From Empedobacter falsenii (GTDB taxonomy: Bacteria; Bacteroidota; Bacteroidia; Flavobacteriales; Weeksellaceae), in the NCBI RefSeq assembly GCF_013488205.1, contig NZ_CP040908.1, positions 1,217,876 to 1,281,875 on the forward strand: DNA of 64,000 nt, written 5' to 3'. Positions 9,101 to 17,686 of the stretch are shown one piece after another (the first letter of the stretch is position 1; the number at the start of each line of letters is the position of its first letter). Both the position numbers and the translations under genes were made by a program. The notes beneath the pieces are model-generated. The model saw only the letters and a program-made list of their open reading frames with translations, was not told where the DNA came from and did no database searches.

Positions 9101-10478
9101 CAGTGCGGGAGCTGAAGTACAAAAACCTCTTGCTACCGTAGTAATTGGCGGGCTGATTTCAGCTACAGCATTAACACTCTTTGTTCTTCCGCTACTGTAT
9201 TTGGTATTTATGAAAACAAATAAAGCAATGAATAATAATAAAATTAAATCGATAACTCCAATAATATTATTGGGCATATTTTTAGGTCTCTCACAAAATA
9301 TTCAAGCACAAGATATTTCCGCAGATAAAGCTGTCCGAATTGCATTAGAAAATAATTCAGGAATTAAATCTAAAGATTTAGACGTAAGGGCAGCTGAAAG
9401 TCTGAAACGAACAGCTTATGAATTACCGAAAACCGAACTAAATATTCAATACGGAAATAACGAAGGATTTGAATATAATGATGGAGTTATGATTTCTCAA
9501 AACATTCCTTTTCCCACACTATTTGGAGCAAAAAAGGATCTTATTAAAGAAGAAATTAAAAGCAAAGAATGGGCAAAGGCTCTTTCAGAAAATGAATTAA
9601 AGAAGCAAGTACGTACCTATTATTATCAGTTGGAGTATCTTGAAAATAATGCTAAAAAACTTCAATACCTTGATAGCATTTATCTTGATTTTATAAGAGT
9701 AGCTAACTTGCGATATAAGACTGGTGATATTGGTAAAATTGATGTAAGTACAGCAAACACTAAACGAGGTGAAATCAACCTTCTTGCTCAACAAAATGAG
9801 GTATTAAGAAAAAATGCATACCTGAATTTAAAAAATCTAATGCAGATTGAGGAGGATTTCACCATCGAAAAAGCACTAGAATATAAGCCTGTATTTATAA
9901 GTGACATAATAGATAATGATGCTGTTAGGAATCATCCAAGTATTCAATCTCTGTATCAAGAAGCACTTGTTGCTGAAAAAAGTAAAAAGGTAGAAAGAGC
10001 GAATGGATTGCCAGACTTTACTTTAGGTTACAGCAATATCTCATTGATTGGTGAACATAGCAAAAATGGTGTAGAAAAGTTTTATGGAAGAGGTCAAAGA
10101 TTTGGATTTGTCGATGTAGGAATTTCTATTCCAATTTTTACAACCACAAGATCAAGGGTTCGTTCGTTGGAAATTCAAAAAGAATCTGCAGAAATGAATG
10201 CGCAATGGCAGGAAAATGTTTTGAAAACAGAAATGAAAAATGCCATGACTCAATATGAGCAAAATGTGAGTCAGTTTAATTATTTTATTGAACAGGCAAT
10301 TCCGAATGCAGAAGAAATTATAAATGCTTCACGTTTGGGATATAGCACAGGAGACCTTTCTTATGTAGAATATCTGTATGCCGTTCAAACAGCTACTGAT
10401 ACCTATTTAAACTATCTTAAAAGTATACAGCAAATAAATGAATCTGTGATTGTTATCTATTCATTAACAAATAAATAA
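6123..10478 (+). CDS. CusA/CzcA-type heavy-metal RND pump fused to a TolC/CzcC-type outer membrane domain
   Basis: 1,451 residues. Residues 1 to about 1030 are a complete heavy-metal RND permease. TM4 carries AIDFGLIVDGSLIVVE with D400, D406 and E413, the charged triad of CzcA-type metal pumps. From about 1036 a second protein begins with a signal-peptide-like stretch (MNNNKIKSITPI then ILLGIFLGLSQ, ending NIQAQ) followed by an outer membrane efflux domain of about 385 residues with DISADKAVRIALENNSG. The fusion is known in Bacteroidota CusA/CzcA proteins. The internal hydrophobic segment must deliver the channel part to the periplasm, perhaps with cleavage after IQA. In-frame ATGs at 9210 and 9228 could allow separate translation. 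The adaptor follows 5 bp later. The metal (Zn/Co/Cd or Cu) is not decided by sequence. Confidence 0.9.
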   Translation: MLDNIIKFSIKNKLIIGVMTLLLIIWGVWSATKLPIDAQPDITNNQVQVITLCPTLAGQEVEQLVTFPVEQSIVNLPDVEEIRSISRFGLSVVTVVFKDEVDIYFARQLVNEKLKEAEEQIPEGVGTPELSPVSTGLGEVYQYILHPKKGSEDKYTAMDLRTMQDWIVARQLYGTPGIAEINSFGGLLKQYEVSVNPDRLRAMDVSISEIFSALETNNQNTGGAYIDKKPNAYFIRGVGLVNTLEDVGNIVVKNISGVPILVKDVAEVRFGNAIRYGALTYNGEVDAVGGIVMMLKGENSAKVVERIKEKIPTIQQSLPDDIVIEPYLDRTDLVGRAIDTVEKNLIEGALIVIFVLILFLGNLRAGLIVASAIPLSMLFALGMMRLFGVSANLMSLGAIDFGLIVDGSLIVVEATMHHLGLRKSNKRLTQGEMDEEVFDSARKIRTSAAFGEIIILIVYIPILTLVGIEGKMFTPMAQTVSFAIIGALILSFTYIPMMSALFLSKKPITKKNLSDKMMDFLNKVYQPLLEKAIRLKYVVIGSAVGLFAISLFLFSRMGGEFLPKLGEGDFAMHCILPQGTSLSQSLETSMQASRILKEFDEVKMVVGKSGAGEIPTDPMPPEATDLMVILKPQKEWKEKKSYDELSNEMMEKLESIPGVFFEANQPIQMRFNELMTGIRQDVAVKIFGENLDSLLVYANKVNTIVQTIPGATAPQVERVDGLPQINIDYDRARIANYGLKIQDINDIVSTAFAGKAAGVVYENERKFDLVVRLDNEHRTSIEDVSNLFIPTPSGEQIPLSQVADVNYKLGPAQISREDGKRRIYVGFNVQGRDVASVVKDIQDKLAQEVKLPSGYYVTYGGQFENLQKASDRLLIAVPISLLLIFVLLYFTFRSLKEAALVYAAIPMSAIGGVFALLLRDMPFSISAGVGFIALFGVAVLNGIVLIATFNRLEKEGWDDIVARVIEGTKTRLRPVLMTASVASLGFLPMALSTSAGAEVQKPLATVVIGGLISATALTLFVLPLLYLVFMKTNKAMNNNKIKSITPIILLGIFLGLSQNIQAQDISADKAVRIALENNSGIKSKDLDVRAAESLKRTAYELPKTELNIQYGNNEGFEYNDGVMISQNIPFPTLFGAKKDLIKEEIKSKEWAKALSENELKKQVRTYYYQLEYLENNAKKLQYLDSIYLDFIRVANLRYKTGDIGKIDVSTANTKRGEINLLAQQNEVLRKNAYLNLKNLMQIEEDFTIEKALEYKPVFISDIIDNDAVRNHPSIQSLYQEALVAEKSKKVERANGLPDFTLGYSNISLIGEHSKNGVEKFYGRGQRFGFVDVGISIPIFTTTRSRVRSLEIQKESAEMNAQWQENVLKTEMKNAMTQYEQNVSQFNYFIEQAIPNAEEIINASRLGYSTGDLSYVEYLYAVQTATDTYLNYLKSIQQINESVIVIYSLTNK

Positions 10479-10483
10479 ACAAA

Positions 10484-11812
10484 ATGAAAGTCAATATAAT
10501 AAAAGTAACATCGGTGTTAAGTATTATTCTAGCATCCTTATTTTTGATATCATGTGGAGGTAAAGAGCATAAAGAAGGAGATGGACATGACCACTCTACT
10601 TCCCAAGAATCATCAAAAGAAAGTCACTCAGAAGAGGCTGAAAATATAGCAACGTTAACTGAAGACCAGATAAAGACGGCAGGAATTGAATTAGGAAGTA
10701 TTGAGCAAAAGTCTCTAACGGCATCTTTAAAAGCCATCGGTAAACTTCGGGTTCCGAATAAGAGCAAAGCTAATGCAACTTCCTTGTTTGGTGGAGTTAT
10801 TAAAACCTTAACTGTTGAACTTGGTGATTATGTAAGAAAAGGTCAGGTGATTGCAACTATCTCTAACCCTCAGTTTGTTCAGTTACAAGAAGAATACTCT
10901 TCCATCCAAAGCAGAATAACGTTTGCAGAACAAGAGTTAGAGCGTCAGAGAGAGTTGAACGAAGGAAATGCAGGAGCTAAAAAGAACTTACAAAATGCTA
11001 CTGCAGAATTAAGTACTCTAAAAGCTAGAAAAGCTTCATTACAGCAACAAATTCAGATGATGGGAATTAACCCCAACAATATTGCTAATAATAATTTTCG
11101 TTCAAGTCTAACGGTAACAAGTCCAATTGATGGTACCATCAGTGATGTATTTGCAAAAATTGGAAGTTATGTGGACGTTTCCTCGCCTATTGTTGAAATT
11201 ATTAATAATAGCTCTATTCATTTAGATTTACAGGTTTTTGAAAAAGATCTTCCATTAATCAAGGTAGGACAGAAAATTAACTTCACTATTACTAATAATC
11301 CGCAAAAAAGCTATGCCGCTAAAGTAACTACTATAGGATCATCTTTTAGTGGAGAAAGTAAATCAATTGCTGTTCATAGTGAAATTATTGGAGACAAATC
11401 AGGTTTAATAGATGGAATGAATATCACTGGGCTCGTAAGTCTTGATGATGTGTTGACTTCTGCTGTTCCAAATGAGGCAATTGTGGAAGCGGATGGTAAA
11501 TACTACATATTTATTAAGACAGATAAGGAACCGGAAGAACATAATGAGGGAGGTCATGACGATCATGGTCATGGTCATGATGAAGGAGAAGCAACACATG
11601 GGCATAAAAATGAAAAAGAAGCTTCTGAGCATGCTACCCAAGCAGCACAGAAATTGAATTTTGAAAAAATTGAAGTAGCAAAGGGTACTTCAAACATGGG
11701 ATATACAGCTATTACTCCGGTTAAAGAGATTCCACAAAATGCTCAGATTGTAACTAAAGGTGCTTTTTTTATTAATGCTAAGCTTAGTAATACAGGTGGT
11801 CATAGCCATTAA
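10484..11812 (+). CDS. CzcB/CusB-type periplasmic adaptor of the RND pump, His-rich lipoprotein
   Basis: 442 residues. The signal peptide ends in the lipobox LISC (about residues 21-24), so it is anchored by lipid. A short His/Glu-rich stretch follows (GDGHDH). The core has the lipoyl-like halves flanking a helical hairpin (TLTVELGDYVRKGQVIATI and later SPIDGTISDVF), the membrane fusion protein layout. Near 350-385 there is a His-rich insertion (GGHDDHGHGHDEGEATHGH), a likely metal-binding arm. It bridges the permease and channel encoded by the gene 5 bp upstream, and may hand metal to the pump as CusB does. The lipoamide dehydrogenase gene follows after 18 bp in the same operon. Confidence 0.9.
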   Translation: MKVNIIKVTSVLSIILASLFLISCGGKEHKEGDGHDHSTSQESSKESHSEEAENIATLTEDQIKTAGIELGSIEQKSLTASLKAIGKLRVPNKSKANATSLFGGVIKTLTVELGDYVRKGQVIATISNPQFVQLQEEYSSIQSRITFAEQELERQRELNEGNAGAKKNLQNATAELSTLKARKASLQQQIQMMGINPNNIANNNFRSSLTVTSPIDGTISDVFAKIGSYVDVSSPIVEIINNSSIHLDLQVFEKDLPLIKVGQKINFTITNNPQKSYAAKVTTIGSSFSGESKSIAVHSEIIGDKSGLIDGMNITGLVSLDDVLTSAVPNEAIVEADGKYYIFIKTDKEPEEHNEGGHDDHGHGHDEGEATHGHKNEKEASEHATQAAQKLNFEKIEVAKGTSNMGYTAITPVKEIPQNAQIVTKGAFFINAKLSNTGGHSH

Positions 11813-11830
11813 CATAATTTAAAAAAAATC

Positions 11831-13234
11831 ATGAAAAATAATTTTGATGTAATCATTATCGGATCTGGACCAGGTGGCTATGTAACCGCAATCTGTTGTG
11901 CTCAATTAGGCTTAAAAACAGCTATTATCGAAAAATATGCAGTACTTGGAGGAACTTGTCTAAATGTAGGATGTATTCCTTCAAAAGCAATGTTAGACAG
12001 TTCTGAGCGGTACCATGAAATCAAGGATAACGTAAATGTTCATGGGATCTCTGTTGATAATTTGCAAGTTGATTTGGAAAAAATGATTGCCAGAAAAGCA
12101 GATGTTGTTTCTAAAATAAACGGCGGTGTAAGTTATCTGATGAAGAAGAATAAGGTTGAAGTATTTCAGGCAACGGGATCTTTTGTGGATAAAAACACCA
12201 TTCTTCTGAAATCCGAAAACGAAGAAAAAACAATTACCGGTAAAAATATCATTATAGCGACGGGCTCTAAGCCCGCTTCGCTTCCGGGAATTGACATTGA
12301 TAAAAAAAGAATCATCAGTTCTACCGAAGCGTTGGTTTTAAAAGAAATTCCGAAACATCTTATTGTAGTTGGTGGTGGTGTAATCGGAATGGAATTAGGT
12401 TCGGTTTACGCAAGATTAGGAAGCAAAGTAACCGTACTTGAATATACAGGAGGAATACTTCCGAGTATGGACAAAAAAATGGGAGTCGAACTTCAAAAAT
12501 CTTTAAAAAAGAATTTAGGTTTTGAATTTTTGCTAAATCATAAAGTTACCGGAGCAACCAATAATGGTGATAATGTAACCGTTACTGCCGAAGATAAAAA
12601 CGGTAATACCGTAGCAATTGAAGGGGATTATTGTCTAATGGCAATAGGTAGAAAACCTTATACAACAGGTTTAGGTTTGGAAAATGTTGGAGTTGAATTG
12701 ACTCCACGCGGACAGGTTGCCACCGATAGCAATCTTGAAACCAATGTAAAAGGAATCTATGCCATCGGTGATGTTGTTGTAGGACCTATGCTTGCTCACA
12801 AAGCGTCTGAAGAAGGTGTTTATGTGGCAGAAATCATCGCTGGGCAAAAACCTCACATTGATTATAATTTAATTCCTGGAATTGTTTATACCAGTCCTGA
12901 AGTTTCAAGTGTAGGGAAAACCGAAGAAGAGCTGAAAACTGAAGGGAAAAATTACAAAGTAGGACAATTTCCTTTTTCTGCATCAGGAAGAGCTATCACA
13001 AGTGGTAAAACAGAGGGTATTGCAAAAGTCTTGACAGATGCGGAAACGGATGAAATTTTAGGTTTTCACATTATTGGTGAAAGAGCCTCTGATTTAATAG
13101 GTGAACCGACTGTAGCAATGGCATTCAGAGCTTCAGCAGAAGATATTGCACGCATTTCGCACGGGCATCCAACGTATTATGAAAACTTGCGTGAAGCTTG
13201 CCTTGATGTTGATAAGATAGCTATTCATATTTAA
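11831..13234 (+). CDS. lpdA: Dihydrolipoyl dehydrogenase (E3), island copy 1
   Basis: 467 residues, normal for E3. It has the FAD-binding GSGPGGYV near the N-terminus, the redox disulfide C43/C48 in GGTCLNVGCIPSKA, the NAD-binding GGGVIGMELGSVYARLG about residue 180, and the C-terminal HPTYYE of the partner subunit base. It reoxidises dihydrolipoamide of 2-oxo acid dehydrogenase and glycine-cleavage complexes using NAD. It lies 18 bp after the RND adaptor, in a metal-efflux operon. Nothing suggests a mercuric reductase (no extra cysteine pair at the C-terminus). It may be a spare copy for an enzyme known to be inhibited by zinc, cadmium and arsenite; that role is inferred. Confidence 0.9.
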   Translation: MKNNFDVIIIGSGPGGYVTAICCAQLGLKTAIIEKYAVLGGTCLNVGCIPSKAMLDSSERYHEIKDNVNVHGISVDNLQVDLEKMIARKADVVSKINGGVSYLMKKNKVEVFQATGSFVDKNTILLKSENEEKTITGKNIIIATGSKPASLPGIDIDKKRIISSTEALVLKEIPKHLIVVGGGVIGMELGSVYARLGSKVTVLEYTGGILPSMDKKMGVELQKSLKKNLGFEFLLNHKVTGATNNGDNVTVTAEDKNGNTVAIEGDYCLMAIGRKPYTTGLGLENVGVELTPRGQVATDSNLETNVKGIYAIGDVVVGPMLAHKASEEGVYVAEIIAGQKPHIDYNLIPGIVYTSPEVSSVGKTEEELKTEGKNYKVGQFPFSASGRAITSGKTEGIAKVLTDAETDEILGFHIIGERASDLIGEPTVAMAFRASAEDIARISHGHPTYYENLREACLDVDKIAIHI

Positions 13235-13245
13235 ATGAAAATTCT

Positions 13246-13285
13246 ACAAGCCTTAATGTTTTTTTAGTAGCAAATTAAGGCTTGT
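13246..13285 (+). terminator. Hairpin after the RND-lpdA operon
   Basis: A 12-bp stem, ACAAGCCTTAAT with ATTAAGGCTTGT, has a T-rich loop and begins 12 bp after the stop codon. It lacks a T run directly after the stem, so its efficiency is uncertain. Confidence 0.6.
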
Positions 13286-13313
13286 ATCAGTTTTTCGGGG
13301 AGTCTGAAAAGCA

Positions 13314-13358
13314 GTTTTGTATTTGCAACCAGGTTCCCAAATTTAGATTATAATTTTG
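13314..13358 (+). promoter_or_regulatory. Promoter with palindromic operator, copy 2 (before P-type ATPase)
   Basis: TTTGCAACCAGGTTCCCAAA (13322-13341) and TAATTTTG (13351-13358) repeat the operator and -7 box of 5025-5061 with identical 29-bp spacing. The bases just before also agree (GTTTTG, then a pyrimidine and A). Conservation across otherwise unrelated flanks marks a regulator site. Confidence 0.65.
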
Positions 13359-13420
13359 CTGTACAAATAGGAATTAGTTAAAAACGACTACTAATACAGT
13401 TTACTAAAAAAATAATAATT

Positions 13421-15610
13421 ATGTCAAAAATATGTTGCAGCACCGATGATGGTGGCCTGGATCTTACGGGTAAAAAACCGCACAAACATAAATATGATAC
13501 TCAAGGTAATCAGTTGTGTTGTGTGAAAACAGAAAAAATTTATAAAAATGCCGGTGCGGCAGATTTGTTGAAAGATGTCAATCACGACGATCACGACCAT
13601 AGTGGACACGATCATGGCGATGGTGATGGACACGATCACGGTAGCCACGACGATCATGACCACAGCGGACACAATCACGGAAAGAAAAAAGGCGGACACG
13701 ATCATAGCGATGGCGACGGGCACGACCATAGCCACGATTTAGAAGATAAAACAGCTCTTCAGTTGTTTACTCCGGCAATCATTTCATTGGTATTGCTATT
13801 GGTAGCCATTGGTTTTGATAATTACTTTCCACAAACTTGGTTTACGGGTTGGGTAAGGATTATTTGGTATGTAGTTGCTTATATTCCAGTAGGTTTACCT
13901 GTTATTAAAGAAGCGATTGAAAGTATTCGTTACAAAGATTTCTTTTCAGAGTTTTTCCTAATGAGTATAGCCACTATTGGTGCATTCGCTATTGGGGAAT
14001 ATCCAGAAGGTGTTGCAGTAATGTTGTTTTACGCCGTAGGTGAAGTGTTTCAAACACTGGCTGTATCAAGGGCAAAAGGCAATATCAAAGCACTATTAGA
14101 CCAAAGACCTGACGAAGTTACTGTTTTAAAGGACGGAAAAGCAACCATTATTCAAGCAGAAGATGCGAATATTGGCGATATTATCCAGCTAAAGCCTGGA
14201 GAAAAAGTAGGATTAGATGGTGAATTGGAGTCAGAAACGGGATCTTTTAACACGGCTGCCTTAACAGGAGAAAGTAAGCCGGATACCAAATCAAAAGGTG
14301 AAACGGTACTGGCAGGAATGATTAATTTGAATACAGTTAGTCAGATAAAAGTTACAACAGCTTACACGGACAGTAAACTGAGTAAGATTCTGGAAATGGT
14401 TCAGGATGCAACTGCACAAAAAGCACCTACCGAATTATTCATTCGAAAATTTGCAAAAGTATATACACCTATTGTTACTTTCCTTGCTATCGGAATTGCA
14501 TTGTTACCAGCATTGTTTGTTTCCGAGTATGTGTTCAGTGAATGGTTGTATCGTGCTTTAGTATTTCTTGTTATTTCCTGTCCTTGTGCCTTGGTTATTT
14601 CTATTCCACTAGGTTATTTTGGAGGTATAGGAGCTGCGAGTCGCAATGGAATCTTGTTTAAAGGATCCAATTATCTTGACATTCTAGCCAGTGTTAAGAA
14701 TGTGGTGATGGATAAAACAGGAACAATGACAGAAGGTGTTTTTAAGGTTCAGGAAGTGATTTTAAAACCTGAATTTGACAAAACTGAAATTCTGAATTTG
14801 GTAAACGCGATAGAAAGCCATAGCACACATCCTGTTGCGACAGCTATCTATAATTATGTCGGTGAAATAGATAATAATATCAAGCTAGAAAATACCGAGG
14901 AAATAGCCGGTCATGGTTTAAAAGCGACTGTAAATGGTAAAGAATTACTGGTAGGTAACTTCAAATTATTAGATAAGTTTAATATTAACCATGATGCTGA
15001 TACCGCAAATATTGTTTATACCGTAATTGCAATAGCATATGGCGGAAAATTCGTGGGTTATTTGACCATTTCCGATAGTATTAAGGTAGATGCTAAGATT
15101 ACAATAGACAAGTTGCGTAGTATGGGTGTAAGAGCAGTTATGCTAAGTGGAGACAAGAGCGCTGTAGTCGAACATGTAGCTGGACAATTGGGGATTGATA
15201 GTGCCTACGGAGATTTATTACCGGAAGACAAAGTAAGTAAGGTTAAAGAAATAAAATCCAGAAATGGCAGTGTAGCTTTTGTTGGAGACGGTGTAAATGA
15301 TGCGCCTGTTATTGCGTTGAGTGATGCTGGGATTGCAATGGGAGGATTAGGTAGTGATGCCGCTATTGAAACGGCTGATGTTGTCATTCAGGATGATATG
15401 CCGTCTAGAATTCCAATGGCTATTAACATCGGTAAGCAGACCAAGAAAATTGTTTGGCAGAATATTATTTTAGCCTTCGGGGTTAAAGCAGTTGTTCTTA
15501 TTCTTGGTGCAGGCGGGCTGGCTACCATGTGGGAAGCCGTATTTGCAGATGTAGGTGTAGCTTTATTAGCTATTCTAAATGCGGTTCGAATTCAAAAGAT
15601 GAAGTTCTAA
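13421..15610 (+). CDS. P1B-type heavy-metal ATPase, ZntA/CadA-like, with His-rich N-terminus
   Basis: 729 residues. The first 110 residues replace the usual HMA domain with two CC pairs (ICCSTDD, QLCCVKTE) and a long Asp/His-rich run (for example HDHDHSGHDHGDGDGHDHG), suited to binding zinc or cadmium. Then come membrane helices, SCPCALVIS near residue 387, the phosphorylation site DKTGTMTEG near 430, the HP motif STHPVATAI and the hinge GDGVNDAP. The final membrane pair keeps NIILAFGVKAV. It exports soft divalent metal from the cytoplasm using ATP; Zn/Cd/Pb is more likely than Cu. It has its own promoter with a palindromic operator and a strong terminator, so it is monocistronic. Confidence 0.93.
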   Translation: MSKICCSTDDGGLDLTGKKPHKHKYDTQGNQLCCVKTEKIYKNAGAADLLKDVNHDDHDHSGHDHGDGDGHDHGSHDDHDHSGHNHGKKKGGHDHSDGDGHDHSHDLEDKTALQLFTPAIISLVLLLVAIGFDNYFPQTWFTGWVRIIWYVVAYIPVGLPVIKEAIESIRYKDFFSEFFLMSIATIGAFAIGEYPEGVAVMLFYAVGEVFQTLAVSRAKGNIKALLDQRPDEVTVLKDGKATIIQAEDANIGDIIQLKPGEKVGLDGELESETGSFNTAALTGESKPDTKSKGETVLAGMINLNTVSQIKVTTAYTDSKLSKILEMVQDATAQKAPTELFIRKFAKVYTPIVTFLAIGIALLPALFVSEYVFSEWLYRALVFLVISCPCALVISIPLGYFGGIGAASRNGILFKGSNYLDILASVKNVVMDKTGTMTEGVFKVQEVILKPEFDKTEILNLVNAIESHSTHPVATAIYNYVGEIDNNIKLENTEEIAGHGLKATVNGKELLVGNFKLLDKFNINHDADTANIVYTVIAIAYGGKFVGYLTISDSIKVDAKITIDKLRSMGVRAVMLSGDKSAVVEHVAGQLGIDSAYGDLLPEDKVSKVKEIKSRNGSVAFVGDGVNDAPVIALSDAGIAMGGLGSDAAIETADVVIQDDMPSRIPMAINIGKQTKKIVWQNIILAFGVKAVVLILGAGGLATMWEAVFADVGVALLAILNAVRIQKMKF

Positions 15611-15622
15611 CTAAGAAGCTAG

Positions 15623-15653
15623 ACTGCCGCAAGAAATCTTGCGGCAGTTTTTT
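15623..15653 (+). terminator. Strong terminator after the P-type ATPase
   Basis: A 12-bp GC-rich stem, ACTGCCGCAAGA with TCTTGCGGCAGT, has a 2-base gap and a T7 run. Confidence 0.92.
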
Positions 15654-15674
15654 TATCCTAAAAATATTTGTGAA

Positions 15675-17567
15675 ATGGCTAAAAAACAATCACAATCTTC
15701 ATTAAGCGAAGTACATAATTCTGTAGACACGACTGTTCCTGGTCAATCTCGCTGGCGAAGAGTTTTGGCTTTTTTTGGACCGGCTTATCTTGTCAGTGTT
15801 GGATATATGGATCCGGGCAACTGGGCAACAGGCTTGGCCGGTGGTAGCCAATTTGGCTACTCATTACTCTGGGTTTTAGTAATGAGTAGTATTATGGGCT
15901 TGTTGCTACAAAGCTTGTCTGCAAGGTTAGGGATCGTTCGAAATAGAGATTTGGCTCAAGCAAACCGGGAAACTTATCCTAAGAAGGTCAATTTTGTATT
16001 ATATATACTTGCTGAAGTCGCTATTGTTGCGACAGACCTTGCAGAAATATTGGGGATGGCAATTGGTTTACAGTTGCTCACGGGAATGCCTTTGATTTGG
16101 GGTGTTGCTATTACAGCCTTGGATACATTACTGTTGATGACTTTGCAAAAATGGGGAATGCGCAAGCTCGAAGCCTTTATCATCGGTTTGATATTCGTTA
16201 TAGGAATGTCGTTTCTTGTACAAATATGGGTAGCTGACCCTAATGTAGATGAAATTGCAACAGGACTGATACCACATATACAGAATGATACTGCATTGTA
16301 CATTGCTATCGGTATTATCGGTGCAACGGTAATGCCACATAATTTATACCTACACTCTGCACTGGTGCAGACACGTAAATTTAATCGTGATGATGCCAGT
16401 ATCAAAAAAGCAATTAAGCTCAATTTTTGGGATAGTGCCATTGCTCTAAATATGGCATTGCTTGTAAATGCAGCTATATTAATTCTTGCCGCTACAGTTT
16501 TTTATAAAACCGGACGTTCCGACGTGGCAGAGCTAAAGCAGGCTTATGAATTACTGCCACAGCACCTCGGAAGCGATTTTACAGCAAAACTATTTGCTGT
16601 AGCTTTGATTGCTGCCGGACAAAGCAGTACCATTACGGGTACGCTTGCCGGACAAATAGTAATGGAAGGTTATCTACGCTTTCGAATGAACCCTTTGTTG
16701 CGAAGACTTATCACAAGGTTACTTGCCATAGTTCCAGCGGCTTTGGTAATTCTCATTAATGGTGAAGGTAATGTCGATAGCCTGCTTATCTTCAGCCAGG
16801 TAGTGTTAAGTATGCAATTAGGTTTTGCGGTCATTCCTCTTATCCATTTTGTGAGCGATAAAAAGACAATGGGCAAATTTGCCATCAAGCCCGTAATAAA
16901 AATAGCGGCTTGGATTATAACCATCGTACTGGTATATCTCAACTCCAAACTATTGGTAGAAGAGGCTATCACTTTCTTTGCTACTTCAGGTAATATAGTC
17001 TGGAAAGGATTAATCATTTTGGGTGGGATTGGTTTTATGATCTTGTTGGTATATACCACATTATATCCTTTGTTTAGCAGAAAAGCGTTTTGTGAAATAA
17101 CACCGCATGATAAACCTGAACCTTTGCAATTAAAATTTTATGCTTCATTTAATAAAATTGCCATTACTGTCGATTTCAAACAACTTGACCAAAAGGTTAT
17201 CAACTATGCTATTACACAAGGTGGAAAAGATTGTACCTATACACTTATACACGTTGTAGAAAGTGTTGCCTCTGCCTCCCATCTTCAAGATAGTACAGAT
17301 GAAGAAACGGTAAAAGATCGCGAATTTTTGGACGAATATGTAAAACAACTACAACAACAAGGCTATCATGCAGAAGCAAAGCTTGGTTTTGGAAAAACAG
17401 CCGACAGCATTGGAGAGATTGTAAATAAATCCGGGGCAGAGCTTATTGTAATGGGTGCACATGGGCATAAAGGATTAAAAGATCTATTGTATGGTGCAAC
17501 GATAAATCAAGTACGCCATTTAGTAAAAATCCCAGTACTGGTTATTCCAGCAATAAAAGACAATTAG
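15675..17567 (+). CDS. NRAMP metal transporter fused to a C-terminal UspA domain
   Basis: 630 residues from the ATG at 15675; an in-frame TTG at 15639 lies inside the upstream terminator and is rejected. Residues 25 to about 450 form an 11-helix NRAMP transporter with DPGNWAT (D46-N49) and MPHNLYLHS (M220-N223), the two metal-coordinating helix breaks. From about 475 a universal stress protein domain follows, closing with LIVMGAHGHKGLKDLLYGAT, the nucleotide-loop signature of UspA proteins. The fusion suggests import of Mn or Fe gated by nucleotide or stress state. In a metal-stress island, manganese import could replace iron in damaged enzymes; that is inference. Confidence 0.9.
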   Translation: MAKKQSQSSLSEVHNSVDTTVPGQSRWRRVLAFFGPAYLVSVGYMDPGNWATGLAGGSQFGYSLLWVLVMSSIMGLLLQSLSARLGIVRNRDLAQANRETYPKKVNFVLYILAEVAIVATDLAEILGMAIGLQLLTGMPLIWGVAITALDTLLLMTLQKWGMRKLEAFIIGLIFVIGMSFLVQIWVADPNVDEIATGLIPHIQNDTALYIAIGIIGATVMPHNLYLHSALVQTRKFNRDDASIKKAIKLNFWDSAIALNMALLVNAAILILAATVFYKTGRSDVAELKQAYELLPQHLGSDFTAKLFAVALIAAGQSSTITGTLAGQIVMEGYLRFRMNPLLRRLITRLLAIVPAALVILINGEGNVDSLLIFSQVVLSMQLGFAVIPLIHFVSDKKTMGKFAIKPVIKIAAWIITIVLVYLNSKLLVEEAITFFATSGNIVWKGLIILGGIGFMILLVYTTLYPLFSRKAFCEITPHDKPEPLQLKFYASFNKIAITVDFKQLDQKVINYAITQGGKDCTYTLIHVVESVASASHLQDSTDEETVKDREFLDEYVKQLQQQGYHAEAKLGFGKTADSIGEIVNKSGAELIVMGAHGHKGLKDLLYGATINQVRHLVKIPVLVIPAIKDN

Positions 17568-17580
17568 AAAGATCAGAAAT

Positions 17581-17646
17581 CAGTAAAAATCATAAATTAA
17601 ACAAAAAATCGTACAATAATCGTAAATGTTATTTTAAATAGCTTTA
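17581..17646 (+). promoter_or_regulatory. AraC-type 36-bp box plus -7 element, driving lpdA copy 2
   Basis: The box 17581-17616 reads CAGTAAAAATCATAA, spacer, then CAAAAAATCGTACAA, direct repeats 21 bp apart. The -7 element TAGCTTTA lies at 17639-17646 after exactly 22 bp. The start codon at 17687 follows with a leader of about 34 bases. Confidence 0.7.
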
Positions 17647-17686
17647 AAGAAAGATTTAATAAGGTTTAACCGTAAAAAGTAATGCT

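Noticed and set aside
11831-13234. Mercuric reductase instead of lipoamide dehydrogenase
   Set aside because: There is no N-terminal HMA domain and no C-terminal vicinal cysteine pair; HPTYYE at the C-terminus fits E3.
13424-13735. Minus-strand Val/Ile-rich ORF opposite the ATPase N-terminus
   Set aside because: It is the mirror of the His/Asp codon run of the ATPase.
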